From Paludibacteraceae bacterium (GTDB taxonomy: Bacteria; Bacteroidota; Bacteroidia; Bacteroidales; Paludibacteraceae), in NCBI GenBank assembly GCA_017937025.1, contig JAGBEJ010000002.1, forward strand, positions 186,001-250,000: DNA of 64,000 nt, in the 5' to 3' direction. The notes below the pieces were generated by a model, which made no database searches, was not told the origin of the DNA, and saw nothing but the letters and a program-made list of their open reading frames with translations. The position numbers and the translations under genes are program-made. Positions within the stretch are counted from its first letter, which is position 1. The number at the start of each line of letters is the position of its first letter. Positions 8,482 to 17,846 of this stretch are shown here, piece by piece.

Positions 8482-11028
8482 ATGAACGAAAGCAACAACT
8501 TCTATCCGAATACATCCATGGACAACGAGTCTCAGCAATCGCAGCAGACACAGCAGCAGGCTCAGCAGCCTAACGCCAACGCAGCCCAGACACAGAACTT
8601 CATGAGCAGAGGCGCCATAGACAATGACACGAACTCATTCGACGTGATGGTATGGGTCATGAGATTTGTCAGATACTGGTATCTTTTCGTCATAGGAGTC
8701 ACAGTAGCACTGGTGATAGCGCATTACCAGAACAGAAAATGGCAGCCGATATACCAGACAAAAGCGCAGGTGATGCTGGACGCAGGCAAGAACAGCGGCG
8801 GATATGGCATGGGAACAGCCATGAACGGATTCAATCTGCAGGCTGGCTACAGAAACGTGAACAACCAGATAATAATGTTTGGTTCGCACGACCTTATTCG
8901 CAAAGTCATAGACAAGCTTCCGTTCGACGTCAACTGCTTTATCAAAGGCAAGTACAGAAACGAGAACATCTACAAGCACGAGCCTGTGACCATAACAAAA
9001 AGTTTCTCTTCGCCAGACGCGAGAGGAATCGTGTTCACAATCTCAGACAACAACGACAACACCAGCTACACTATCACATGGACCAGAAACGAGCATGAGT
9101 ACGCAGTAAAAGGAAAATACGGCATTCCGCTGCAGACCTCGCTGTTCCAGATAAAAGTTGACTTGAACGAAAATTACTTTCCAAAATACACATTCAGCTT
9201 CAACTTCGAGAACAAGGAAGACCTTGTGAACTCATACAGTTCAAGACTCAGCTTCGATTTCGTAATGAAGGGCTCGTCTGTGATTTCTGTGGAATTGACA
9301 GGCAATGTGGCAGAGAAGGACATCGACTTCATAGACATGCTGTGCGAGACATTCATACAAGAGTCGCTAGACAGGAAGAACGAGGAGGCAAGCAAGACCA
9401 TCGACTTCATAAATTCACAACTGGGCTCGATAGAAGACTCCTTGCAAGTGTCTGAAGGCAAGCTGAAATCATACAGAATAAACAACCAGATTGTCGATAT
9501 AAACAGTTATTCCGGACAGATAATCGCCGACAACAGAGTCAACGAAAACAAGTTCGCTGAATTCAAGCTCAAGGAGAACTATTTCGACTATCTGACCAAC
9601 TACCTGAAATCCAATGTAGGCGACGACATCATCGCACTGCCTGCAACTCTCGGCATTTCCGACGGTACGCTCAACCAGTTCGTCGGCAAATACAACGAGC
9701 TTGTCACTAAGAGAAACGAGGTCGGAGAGAAGAATCCGTACTACGCAAAGTACACCCAGCAAATCAACCAACTGAAAGAGAACATGCTGGCTGTGACAAA
9801 GAACATGCGCAGCTCGATGAACATAGAGAAGAGAGATTTGCAGGAAAGAAACAACAAGACTTACGGACAAATAAGCACGCTTCCTGACAAAGAGAGCACA
9901 CTAAGCAACTACCAGAGACGATTCAAGATACAGGACGACTACTACACATTCCTGCTGCAGAAAAGAGCGGAAGCGCAAGTGCAGAAGGCCTCAAACTCTG
10001 CCGACAACATAATCCTGGAGAAGGCAAGAGTCACAGGAATGACAAACGGCGACGTCAAAGGCAAGACAAAGACATTCTATCTCGCTGTGGGTATTCTCCT
10101 GCCACTGATTTTCGTGCTGCTTAAGGTATTCCTTAACACAAAAATCGTTGACAAGAAGGATGTTGAGAAATACTCTCCATATCCATACTTCGGTTCTATC
10201 AGACACACCAACAGCAAGAGCAAGATTCCGGTTCAGGGCAACCCTCGTTCAGGACTTGCCGAGTCTTACCGTGTGATAAGGACAAGAATCGAGTTCCTTG
10301 TAAAGAGACAGGCTCCTACAACCGTGCTCATCACATCCACAGAGTCAGGCGACGGTAAGACAACCTTCGCGCTGAACTTCGCCGCTATGTATGCGCACAC
10401 CAAGCGAAAGACACTGCTCATAGACCTCGACTTGAGAAAGCCGAGTGTCATTGACCGTCTGAATCTTCCGAACGACAAGCGAATAGGAATCTCGAACTAT
10501 TTGATTGGACAAATAGAGGATTACCATGACCTCATAATAACAAACGAGAAATACAACTTCGACATAATTTCCGGAGGTTCTGTGCCACCTAACCCAGGCG
10601 AGCTCATAAGGTCCGAAGCGCTCAGAGACTTGATAAACAAGTTCAAGGAGACATACGACCATATTGTGATAGACACCTCGCCTATCGGACTGGTGGCTGA
10701 CGCATACGCAATGATGTTCAATGTTGACACAAACATCTTCATCGCCAGAAGCGACAAGACCAACAAGACATTCTTCGAGAGCATACTGCAACAGCTCAAG
10801 TCGGACAACGTGCAGAACGTGTTCATCGTGCTCAACGACGTGGACGAGAAGAAGGTCAACTACTCTAACTACCATGAGTACGGAAGACGCTCATACTACA
10901 TGAAGAAAGACGAGTATCACAACTATACTCAAGAATACTTCGACGAGGACGAGGAGGAAATCGAAGAGAAGAATATAATAAAGAGATTCGTCAAGAATCT
11001 GAAGAATATAAAACGCGAGTACTTCTAA
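8482..11028 (+). CDS. Wzc-like polysaccharide co-polymerase / tyrosine autokinase
   Basis: Inner-membrane protein controlling polymer length and export. Gln-rich N-terminus (residues 13-32), first membrane helix near 65-85, a large periplasmic Wzz/GNVR region with coiled coil (about 260-500), second helix near 530-550, then the cytoplasmic BY-kinase: Walker A STESGDGKTT near 618, Walker A' LLIDLDLRKPS near 645, Walker B HIVIDTSPIGLV near 726. The C-terminus is a tyrosine cluster (YSNYHEYGRRSYYMKKDEY and more), the autophosphorylation tail. 848 residues fits fused Wzc proteins. It should pair with the two Wza-like lipoproteins upstream. Confidence 0.95.
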   Translation: MNESNNFYPNTSMDNESQQSQQTQQQAQQPNANAAQTQNFMSRGAIDNDTNSFDVMVWVMRFVRYWYLFVIGVTVALVIAHYQNRKWQPIYQTKAQVMLDAGKNSGGYGMGTAMNGFNLQAGYRNVNNQIIMFGSHDLIRKVIDKLPFDVNCFIKGKYRNENIYKHEPVTITKSFSSPDARGIVFTISDNNDNTSYTITWTRNEHEYAVKGKYGIPLQTSLFQIKVDLNENYFPKYTFSFNFENKEDLVNSYSSRLSFDFVMKGSSVISVELTGNVAEKDIDFIDMLCETFIQESLDRKNEEASKTIDFINSQLGSIEDSLQVSEGKLKSYRINNQIVDINSYSGQIIADNRVNENKFAEFKLKENYFDYLTNYLKSNVGDDIIALPATLGISDGTLNQFVGKYNELVTKRNEVGEKNPYYAKYTQQINQLKENMLAVTKNMRSSMNIEKRDLQERNNKTYGQISTLPDKESTLSNYQRRFKIQDDYYTFLLQKRAEAQVQKASNSADNIILEKARVTGMTNGDVKGKTKTFYLAVGILLPLIFVLLKVFLNTKIVDKKDVEKYSPYPYFGSIRHTNSKSKIPVQGNPRSGLAESYRVIRTRIEFLVKRQAPTTVLITSTESGDGKTTFALNFAAMYAHTKRKTLLIDLDLRKPSVIDRLNLPNDKRIGISNYLIGQIEDYHDLIITNEKYNFDIISGGSVPPNPGELIRSEALRDLINKFKETYDHIVIDTSPIGLVADAYAMMFNVDTNIFIARSDKTNKTFFESILQQLKSDNVQNVFIVLNDVDEKKVNYSNYHEYGRRSYYMKKDEYHNYTQEYFDEDEEEIEEKNIIKRFVKNLKNIKREYF

Positions 11029-11043
11029 AAAGCATACTGAACT

Positions 11044-12336
11044 ATGAAAAAAGAGGACATCAAAATAGCAGTCATCGGACTGGGATATGTAGGAATGCCG
11101 CTTGCTGTGGAATTCAGCAAACTGTACGACGTGCTTGGATTTGATATAAACAAGGACAGAATAGACGAGCTGAACTCAGGACAAGACCACACTCTTGAGA
11201 TAGAGCCAGAGAAACTAACTGAAGCCCTAAACCGAGGAAAAAGCGGAAAGGCAGGACTGAAATTCTCTAACGACACTGCAAAACTGAAAGACAGAAACGT
11301 CTTTATTGTAGCCGTACCAACTGGCATCGACAAGTTCAACAATCCTGACTTGAGGCCTCTGCTCGGAGCGAGCAAGACCGTAGGCGAAGCATTGTCCAAT
11401 GGAGATTTGGTGATATATGAATCAACTGTATATCCAGGATGTACGGAAGAAGACTGCGTGCCTGTGCTTGAGAAATGCTCCGGACTGAAATTCAACAAGG
11501 ACTTTTTCTGCGGATATTCCCCAGAAAGAATCAACCCAGGAGACAAGGTGAACACACTGACAAAAATCAGGAAAGTCACTTCTGGCTCTACACCCGAGAT
11601 TGCCGATTTCGTTGACTCGCTCTACTCTTCTATTCTTGAAGTGGAGACATTCAAGGCTAGTTCTATAAAAGTGGCAGAGGCATCAAAAGCCATCGAGAAC
11701 GCGCAAAGAGATGTCAACATCTCATTTATGAACGAGCTGGCATTGATATTCGACAAGATTGGCATAGACACAAACGACGTCATCGACGCAGCAAGCTCAA
11801 AATGGAACTTCAAGCAATACAGACCGGGACTCGTAGGAGGCCACTGCATAGGCGTGGACCCATACTACCTCGTGCATAAAGCCAAGGCTGTCGGATACTA
11901 CCCTGAAGTCATATCATCAGGAAGAAGAGTGAACAACAGCATAGCCGAGCACATCGCCAACAAGGTGATGAAACTGATGATAGGCAAGGGCGACAGAATA
12001 AAAGGCGCGAAAGTGCTGCTGATGGGCATAACATTCAAGGAGAACTGTCCTGACATAAGAAATACAAAAGTCGTTGACATATACAATGAACTCATAGACT
12101 TCGGAGTAGAAGTCGATGTCTATGACCCATGGGCTGATGCAGAAGAAGTAAAAGAAGAGTACGGCATAGAGATAAGCAACAAAGTCGACAACAACAAGCT
12201 CTACGACGGAGTGATACTGGCAGTTGCACACAGACAGTTCAAGGACTACGACTTCAAGCGTCAGAAAGAAAACAACGCCGTTATTTATGACGTGAAAAAC
12301 TTCCTGGACAGAGATTTGGTAGACGGCAGGCTATAA
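11044..12336 (+). CDS. UDP-sugar 6-dehydrogenase (TviB/WecC/Ugd type)
   Basis: NAD-dependent double oxidation of a UDP-hexose or UDP-N-acetylhexosamine to its uronic acid, giving acidic sugar for the exported polymer. Rossmann motif VIGLGYVGMPLA at residues 10-21; catalytic cysteine in GGHCIGVDPYYL (Cys268); C-terminal UDP-binding domain with FKENCPDIRNTK. The opening and DHTLEIE resemble the TviB/WbpO branch (UDP-GlcNAc or UDP-GalNAc 6-dehydrogenase) more than glucose Ugd, but substrate is not certain. Last gene of the export operon, 15 bases after the autokinase. Confidence 0.92.
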   Translation: MKKEDIKIAVIGLGYVGMPLAVEFSKLYDVLGFDINKDRIDELNSGQDHTLEIEPEKLTEALNRGKSGKAGLKFSNDTAKLKDRNVFIVAVPTGIDKFNNPDLRPLLGASKTVGEALSNGDLVIYESTVYPGCTEEDCVPVLEKCSGLKFNKDFFCGYSPERINPGDKVNTLTKIRKVTSGSTPEIADFVDSLYSSILEVETFKASSIKVAEASKAIENAQRDVNISFMNELALIFDKIGIDTNDVIDAASSKWNFKQYRPGLVGGHCIGVDPYYLVHKAKAVGYYPEVISSGRRVNNSIAEHIANKVMKLMIGKGDRIKGAKVLLMGITFKENCPDIRNTKVVDIYNELIDFGVEVDVYDPWADAEEVKEEYGIEISNKVDNNKLYDGVILAVAHRQFKDYDFKRQKENNAVIYDVKNFLDRDLVDGRL

Positions 12337-12371
12337 GCAAGCATAAAACATTACATAACAACAAGATAGAG

Positions 12372-12405
12372 ACAAAGTCCTTCATTCAAGAATGGAGGAC
12401 TTTGT
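12372..12405 (+). terminator. Long hairpin after the export operon
   Basis: ACAAAGTCCT-T-CATT pairs with AATG-G-AGGACTTTGT around a short loop, a stem of about 15 bp. No clear T-run follows, so it may stop or stabilise the transcript without being a classical intrinsic terminator. Confidence 0.6.
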
Positions 12406-12464
12406 TCGTGTCATACCAGCGACTTTCTATTAAAGATTTTTTTCCTTAAAAAAACATTAATTTT

Positions 12465-12478
12465 ATGTTTTATAGCAT
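12465..12478 (+). promoter_or_regulatory. FNR-like operator upstream of nuoA
   Basis: ATGTT-TTAT-AGCAT, a 14-base near-palindrome with the same geometry as FNR-family sites. Its centre lies 35.5 bases upstream of the G of the nuoA -7 element, about -42 from the expected start of transcription. No -33 element is visible, as expected at an activator-dependent promoter. The same motif occurs at the Crp/Fnr gene and twice in the secreted-protein operon. Confidence 0.5.
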
Positions 12479-12499
12479 ATATATTAAGGCTAATAATCT

Positions 12500-12507
12500 T
12501 ACATTTG
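12500..12507 (+). promoter_or_regulatory. -7 promoter element of the nuo operon
   Basis: TACATTTG, matching TAnnTTTG, 22 bases before the nuoA ATG. Confidence 0.65.
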
Positions 12508-12529
12508 CAGACGAATAAACCGACAACCT

Positions 12530-12880
12530 ATGAACGAGTCATTTCTTATAGTCGCATTAGTGACCGCGATGGTGCTGGTGATTGCAGGTTCTGTAATCGC
12601 GCTCATTATAGCACCAAGAACCCAAAACGAACAAAAGGGCGAGCCATACGAATGTGGTGTGCTGACAAGAGGAACATCCTGGCTGCCATTCCGAGTAGGA
12701 TACTATTTGTTCGCCATTCTGTTTCTCATGTTCGATGTTGAAACCGTTTACCTTTTCCCTTGGGCAGTCGTAATGCAAAGCATGGGTGTGCAGGGACTCG
12801 CTGTGGTAGGACTCTTCCTGGCTATTCTTGCTCTCGGACTTGCGTACGCATGGAAGAAGGGCGCGCTTGAATGGAAATAA
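12530..12880 (+). CDS. nuoA: NADH-quinone oxidoreductase subunit A
   Basis: Membrane subunit of complex I near the quinone site. 116 residues, three membrane helices, with family blocks KGEPYECGVLTRGTSW and FLMFDVETVYLFPWAV. First gene of the nuo operon. It is separated from nuoB by 83 bases holding a hairpin with a T-run, unlike the tight spacing of the rest. Confidence 0.96.
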   Translation: MNESFLIVALVTAMVLVIAGSVIALIIAPRTQNEQKGEPYECGVLTRGTSWLPFRVGYYLFAILFLMFDVETVYLFPWAVVMQSMGVQGLAVVGLFLAILALGLAYAWKKGALEWK

Positions 12881-12889
12881 AAACAACTC

Positions 12890-12930
12890 GGCTACACGCA
12901 TCTACGCATGTAGCCTTTTACTTTTTTTGC
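12890..12930 (+). terminator. Intra-operon terminator or attenuator between nuoA and nuoB
   Basis: GGCTACA (12890-12896) pairs with TGTAGCC (12909-12915); TTTTACTTTTTTT follows. It has every feature of an intrinsic terminator yet lies inside the nuo operon. Confidence 0.75.
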
Positions 12931-12963
12931 ACATAAGTCTTTTACAGAAATAAATCTTAACAA

Positions 12964-13608
12964 ATGAAGATAAAAAGCATACACATAAAAAACATACCTA
13001 ACGAGGAATTCAAGGACAACGAATATCTTGAGCAGTATGTTGAAGAGCTGAAAAAGAACGGCACAAGTGTGGCAGTCACAAAGTTGTCGGACCTGCTTAA
13101 CTGGGGACACTCAAACTCGGTTTGGCCACTGACTTTCGGAACGTCATGCTGTGCGATTGAGTTCATGTGTGTGGCAGCGGCAAGAAACGACTTCGCCAGA
13201 TTCGGATGGGAGGTGACAAGAAACTCGCCAAGACAGGCCGATGTGATATTTGTTTCCGGAACCATAGTCAAGAAAATGGCGCCTGTGCTGAAAAGACTTT
13301 ACGACCAGATGGCAGAACCTAAATACGTGATTGCCATGGGCGGATGCGCCTCTACCGGAGGTCCTTTCCAGTCTTCATACAGCGTAGTCAAAGGCGTTGA
13401 CCAGATAATCCCTGTTGACGTTTACATCCCAGGATGTCCGCCAAGACCAGAAGCCGTATTGTACGGAATGATGCAGCTGGCGAGAAAGATCAAGCTGGAG
13501 AATTACTTTGCAAAAGAAAGACTCGAGATAAAGGAGAATGTGCCTCTCGCAGAAATTGCAAAGGAGAATAAAGCTGCAAAACAGGAAAAAGCGGCAGCCG
13601 CTAAGTAA
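12964..13608 (+). CDS. nuoB: NADH-quinone oxidoreductase subunit B
   Basis: Peripheral-arm subunit that binds the terminal [4Fe-4S] cluster N2, which reduces quinone. Cluster ligands are visible in [21 protein letters not shown] and PGCPPRPEA. 214 residues, including a charged Ala/Lys-rich tail beyond the conserved core. I see no TAnnTTTG element in the gap before it, so it probably depends on read-through from nuoA. Confidence 0.97.
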   Translation: MKIKSIHIKNIPNEEFKDNEYLEQYVEELKKNGTSVAVTKLSDLLNWGHSNSVWPLTFGTSCCAIEFMCVAAARNDFARFGWEVTRNSPRQADVIFVSGTIVKKMAPVLKRLYDQMAEPKYVIAMGGCASTGGPFQSSYSVVKGVDQIIPVDVYIPGCPPRPEAVLYGMMQLARKIKLENYFAKERLEIKENVPLAEIAKENKAAKQEKAAAAK

Positions 13609-13639
13609 TTGATAAAAGAACTTTCACACAATCTATATA

Positions 13640-15274
13640 ATGGAGAATCTGAAAGAGAAAATTAAAGCAATAGCACCAAGCGCTGTGTTCGAGGAGAACA
13701 CACAAGTGCTGACAGTTGATGTTGACAAGAACGAATTGCGTCAATTGGCAGAGAATCTTAAGAACGACGAGAGTCTGGCTTTCGATTACCTGCAGGACAT
13801 AATAGGACTCGACTTGGGTGACGCTCTGGGAACAAACTACAGACTGTTCTCTACTAAGAACAACAACCAAGCGCTCGTCGTGAAGACTAAGACTGAGGAT
13901 AGAGAAAATCCTGCTCTGCAGTCGGTAAGCGACTTGTGGCAGTCCGCAAATCTGTATGAAAGAGAGGTTTACGACTTCCTTGGCATAAAGTTCATCGGTC
14001 ACCCAGACTTGAGAAGACTGTTCTTGAGACCTGACTGGAAAGGCTACCCTCTCAGAAAAGACTATGACATAGAGTCAAATCCTATAACACTCAAGAACGA
14101 GTCCGTAGAGGAGTTCGAAGGCTCGGAGAAACTTGAGCTCGACTCTAACGGACACATCAAGGAATCGAACTTCCAGCTTTTCGACGACAAGGACTACGTT
14201 GTCAGCTTCGGTCCTCAGCACCCTTCGACACACGGCGTGCTTCAACTCAGAGTATCACTCAACGGCGAGACCGTAAAGCACATAGACCCTAACTTCGGAT
14301 ACATACACAGAGGTATCGAGAAAATGTGCGAAAGCTACACATATCCTAAGATACTCCACCTCTGCGAAAGACTTGACTACCTGTCTGCCGCTATAAACAG
14401 ACACGGATTCTGTCTCTGCGTGGAAAAAGCGCTTGAGCTCGAAATTCCAGAAAGAGCCGTATATGTGAGAACCATCTTCGACGAGCTCACACGTATCGCA
14501 TCACACTTGCTGGGATGGGCTTCAATGGCGAACGATATGGGCGCGATAACAGCATTCATCTACGGCATGAGAGACCGTGAGAAAATCATGGACATATTCG
14601 AGGAGACTGCCGGCGGACGACTCTTCACTAACTACAGCGTGATAGGCGGTCTGATGCAGGATATCCACCCTAACTTCCAAAAGAGAGTCAAGGAGTTTAT
14701 CCCTTACATGAGAAAGATGCTCAAAGAGTATCACACTCTGTTCACCAACAACCCTATCGCAAAACAAAGAATGCTCTCAGCCGGAAGGCTCAAGATCGAG
14801 GACGCCATTTCATACGGAGTGACAGGTCCTTCGGGCAGAGCGTCAAACTGGCATAACGACATAAGAAAGATAGAGCCATACGCTGCCTACAACAAGGTGA
14901 ACTTCAACGAGATAACAAGAGAAAACGGAGGCTCGTTCGACAGATATATGGTGAGACTTGACGAGATACTCGAGTCACTTTCTATCATAGAGCAGCTCAT
15001 AGACAATATCCCAGACGGCGACTACAAGGCAAAGACAAAGCCTATCATCAAGCTGCCAGAAGGAGAATTCTATCAGAGAGTGGAGAACGCAAGAGGAGAT
15101 TTCAACATCTACATCAACAGCAAGGGCGACAAGACTCCATACAGAGTCAAGTTCAGAAGCCCAAGCGAGACTCTCGTGTCCGCACTCGAGCCAACGGTTA
15201 AGGGAGAGAAGATTGCCGACCTCATAATGATCGGCGGTTCATTAGACTATGTAATACCTTGTATTGACAGATAA
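13640..15274 (+). CDS. nuoCD: NADH-quinone oxidoreductase fused subunits C and D
   Basis: Fusion of the 30-kDa NuoC domain (about residues 1-160, with YEREVYDFLGIKF...RLFLRPDWKGYPLRKDY) and the 49-kDa NuoD domain (about 185-544, starting SFGPQHPSTHGVLQLRV, with HRGIEK and the conserved C-terminal region ending IDR). Forms the hydrogenase-like quinone module with NuoB. The fusion is known in several phyla including Bacteroidota. Confidence 0.97.
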   Translation: MENLKEKIKAIAPSAVFEENTQVLTVDVDKNELRQLAENLKNDESLAFDYLQDIIGLDLGDALGTNYRLFSTKNNNQALVVKTKTEDRENPALQSVSDLWQSANLYEREVYDFLGIKFIGHPDLRRLFLRPDWKGYPLRKDYDIESNPITLKNESVEEFEGSEKLELDSNGHIKESNFQLFDDKDYVVSFGPQHPSTHGVLQLRVSLNGETVKHIDPNFGYIHRGIEKMCESYTYPKILHLCERLDYLSAAINRHGFCLCVEKALELEIPERAVYVRTIFDELTRIASHLLGWASMANDMGAITAFIYGMRDREKIMDIFEETAGGRLFTNYSVIGGLMQDIHPNFQKRVKEFIPYMRKMLKEYHTLFTNNPIAKQRMLSAGRLKIEDAISYGVTGPSGRASNWHNDIRKIEPYAAYNKVNFNEITRENGGSFDRYMVRLDEILESLSIIEQLIDNIPDGDYKAKTKPIIKLPEGEFYQRVENARGDFNIYINSKGDKTPYRVKFRSPSETLVSALEPTVKGEKIADLIMIGGSLDYVIPCIDR

Positions 15275-15286
15275 AAGAACAGCAAT

Positions 15287-16357
15287 ATGTTTGATTTCAA
15301 AATTGTAACAAGCTGGATAGAAAACCTGCTTAGAGTCGAGCTAGGGCTTGATAACTTCTGGACACTTGCCATAGAGTTCGTACTCGTGGGAGTAGCGCTT
15401 CTCGCAGCATACGCTCTCATAGCGCTTGTCCTCATATACGCAGAAAGAAAGATATGCGCTTTTTTCCAGTGTAGAATCGGTCCTGACAGAGTCGGAAAAT
15501 GGGGACTCATACAGGTTATAGCCGACATGATAAAAATCCTGACAAAGGAGATTATCCCTATAAAGAGGAGCGAGAAACTTCTGTTTTTCTTAGCGCCATT
15601 CTTCGTTATCATAGGCTCGTTCCTGACATTCGGAGCACTTCCTTTCGCAAAGGGGCTTCACGCAATCGACTTCAACATAGGAGTATTGTACATTCTTGCC
15701 GTTTCATCGCTCGGTGTTATTGGAATCGTGCTGGCAGGATGGTCAAGCAACAACAAATACTCTCTCATCGGCGCTATGCGTGCTGGAGCACAGCTCATAA
15801 GCTACGAGATTTCCGCTGGACTCGCATTGATGACAATGGTTGTGCTGGCAGGCTCTATGCAATTGTCGACAATCGTTGAAAGTCAGGCTGACGGATGGTT
15901 CATTTTCAAGGGCGGAATATTCGCTTTCGTGGCATTCGTCATTTATCTGATAGCAGGCCATGCCGAGACAAACAGAGGTCCGTTCGACTTGCCGGAATCT
16001 GAATCAGAGCTGACAGCTGGTTACCACACTGAATACTCAGGTATAATGTTCGGATTCTACTATGTCGCAGAGTACACCAATCTGTTCATCATATCAGCCA
16101 TCGCCACTACAATGTTCCTCGGCGGATGGATGCCGCTGCACATACCAGGCCTGGACGGATTCAACCAAGTCATGGACTACATACCATCGGTTGTTTGGTT
16201 CTTCGGCAAATGCGCATTCTGCATCTTCCTCGCTTTGTGGGTTAGATGGTCATATCCTCGTTTGAGAATCGACCAGTTGCTGAAGCTTGAGTGGAAAATC
16301 CTTATGCCAATAAGTCTAATAAACATAGCCGCCATAGCTGTTGCGGTAACAATCTAA
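15287..16357 (+). CDS. nuoH: NADH-quinone oxidoreductase subunit H
   Basis: Membrane subunit carrying the quinone chamber and the first proton route. 356 residues, eight or so helices. Family motifs: [46 protein letters not shown] and the C-terminal [17 protein letters not shown]. 12 bases after nuoCD. Confidence 0.97.
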   Translation: MFDFKIVTSWIENLLRVELGLDNFWTLAIEFVLVGVALLAAYALIALVLIYAERKICAFFQCRIGPDRVGKWGLIQVIADMIKILTKEIIPIKRSEKLLFFLAPFFVIIGSFLTFGALPFAKGLHAIDFNIGVLYILAVSSLGVIGIVLAGWSSNNKYSLIGAMRAGAQLISYEISAGLALMTMVVLAGSMQLSTIVESQADGWFIFKGGIFAFVAFVIYLIAGHAETNRGPFDLPESESELTAGYHTEYSGIMFGFYYVAEYTNLFIISAIATTMFLGGWMPLHIPGLDGFNQVMDYIPSVVWFFGKCAFCIFLALWVRWSYPRLRIDQLLKLEWKILMPISLINIAAIAVAVTI

Positions 16358-16370
16358 GAAGGAAATAAAG

Positions 16371-16880
16371 ATGAAGAGTTTGATAAATTACTTCAAGAGT
16401 CTGTTTGAAGGTATATGGAATCTGCTGCTTGGCTTGAAGATCTCCATGACCAATCTGTTGCGCAAGAAGGTAACAGAGAAGTATCCTGAGAACCGCAAGA
16501 CAAGAAAAGAGTTTGAGAGATTCCGCGCACAGCTCACAATGCCACACAACGACAAGAATGAGCACAAGTGCATCGCTTGCGGCATCTGCGAGATGAACTG
16601 CCCTAACGACACAATACAAGTAATTAGCCGCATGGAGACTGACCCTGAAACCGGCAGAAACAAGAAAGTCCTTGACAAATACATCTACGACATCGGCACC
16701 TGCATATACTGCAACCAGTGTGTAAGCACTTGCCCTCAGGACGCGATCACATGGTCGCAGGACTTCGAACAGGCAGTGTTCGACAGAGACAGACTGTACA
16801 TGCAGCTTAACCAGCCAGGCTCAAAGGTGGCAGAGAAGCCAAAACCTGCGCCTAAGCCAGCAGAAACAGCAAACAACTAA
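16371..16880 (+). CDS. nuoI: NADH-quinone oxidoreductase subunit I
   Basis: Ferredoxin-like subunit with two [4Fe-4S] clusters (N6a, N6b): CIACGICEMNCP near residue 67 and CIYCNQCVSTCP near 110. 169 residues; the C-terminus is a Pro/Lys/Ala tail. Since nuoE, F and G are missing from the operon, NuoI is probably where electrons enter from an external donor. Confidence 0.96.
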   Translation: MKSLINYFKSLFEGIWNLLLGLKISMTNLLRKKVTEKYPENRKTRKEFERFRAQLTMPHNDKNEHKCIACGICEMNCPNDTIQVISRMETDPETGRNKKVLDKYIYDIGTCIYCNQCVSTCPQDAITWSQDFEQAVFDRDRLYMQLNQPGSKVAEKPKPAPKPAETANN

Positions 16881-16931
16881 AAAGGAATCATCAGCAATCT
16901 GATAATAACACCATAACAGGATATTAGAAAT

Positions 16932-17468
16932 ATGGATATAGCAGCTTCAGATATAATATTTTACGTACTGGCAATAGTAATCGCTGTCAGTTCAGTATTA
17001 ACAGTGACATCCAGAAAACTGCTTCATTCAGCGGTTTATCTGTTGTTCACACTGCTCGCTACCGCAGGCATATACTTCGAGTTGAACTACCACTTCCTGG
17101 CTGCCGTGCAGATTTCCGTTTACATAGGCGGCATTCTTGTGCTGCTCGTTTTCTCGATTGTGCTGACATCAAAAGTCGGCGAGAAGATGGACACCGCATC
17201 GGTTTGCAAGGCTGCAGGCACGGCTTTGATAGTGATAGCTGGCGCTATTTTGTGCGGATACGTCATAAACAAATACCTTCCAGACGCAAAGATGCTTCCA
17301 GCGCAGCAAGAGATGGACATGAACACGATAGGCCACTCGCTGCTCGGAACAGGCAGATTTGAATATATACTGCCATTCGAGGCGATTTCGGTTCTGCTGC
17401 TCGCTTGCATAATCGGCGGCATCCTCATCGCCAAGAACAACAAGAAGAAAGAAGGAGAAGAGGATTAA
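16932..17468 (+). CDS. nuoJ: NADH-quinone oxidoreductase subunit J
   Basis: Membrane subunit with five predicted helices; 178 residues. It includes the conserved stretch LEL/ELNYHFLAAVQISVYIGGILVLLVF around residues 55-80 and a charged C-terminus. Starts 51 bases after nuoI, a wider gap than elsewhere, with no terminator in it. Confidence 0.95.
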   Translation: MDIAASDIIFYVLAIVIAVSSVLTVTSRKLLHSAVYLLFTLLATAGIYFELNYHFLAAVQISVYIGGILVLLVFSIVLTSKVGEKMDTASVCKAAGTALIVIAGAILCGYVINKYLPDAKMLPAQQEMDMNTIGHSLLGTGRFEYILPFEAISVLLLACIIGGILIAKNNKKKEGEED

Positions 17469-17507
17469 AACAGGAATAACACAGAACAAACATAAAAACA
17501 GAAAGAT

Positions 17508-17819
17508 ATGAATATCCCAATGTCATTCTACATAATACTGAGTCTGATAATGTTCTTCTGCGGCGTTTACGGATTCATAACACGCAAAAACCTGATAGCG
17601 ATGCTTATGAGCCTTGAGCTTATCCTGAACGCTGTAAACATAAACTTCGCGGTTTTCAACCGTTTCCTCTTCCCTGGACAAATGGAAGGCATGTTCTTCA
17701 CGATATTTATCATTGGAGTTGCCGCAGCCGAGACTGCATTGGCAATAGCAATCATAATCAACGTGTTCAGATCGGTTGACAAGATAGAGGCCGACGAGCT
17801 GAAAAAGATGAAATACTAA
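17508..17819 (+). CDS. nuoK: NADH-quinone oxidoreductase subunit K
   Basis: MrpC-like membrane subunit with three helices; 103 residues. Conserved LISMELILNAVN-type motif is present as LMSLELILNAVNINF, containing the functional glutamate, and AAAETALAIAIIIN with the second glutamate. Confidence 0.96.
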   Translation: MNIPMSFYIILSLIMFFCGVYGFITRKNLIAMLMSLELILNAVNINFAVFNRFLFPGQMEGMFFTIFIIGVAAAETALAIAIIINVFRSVDKIEADELKKMKY

Positions 17820-17846
17820 TAAAACCAAGAAAAAATAGAGATACCA

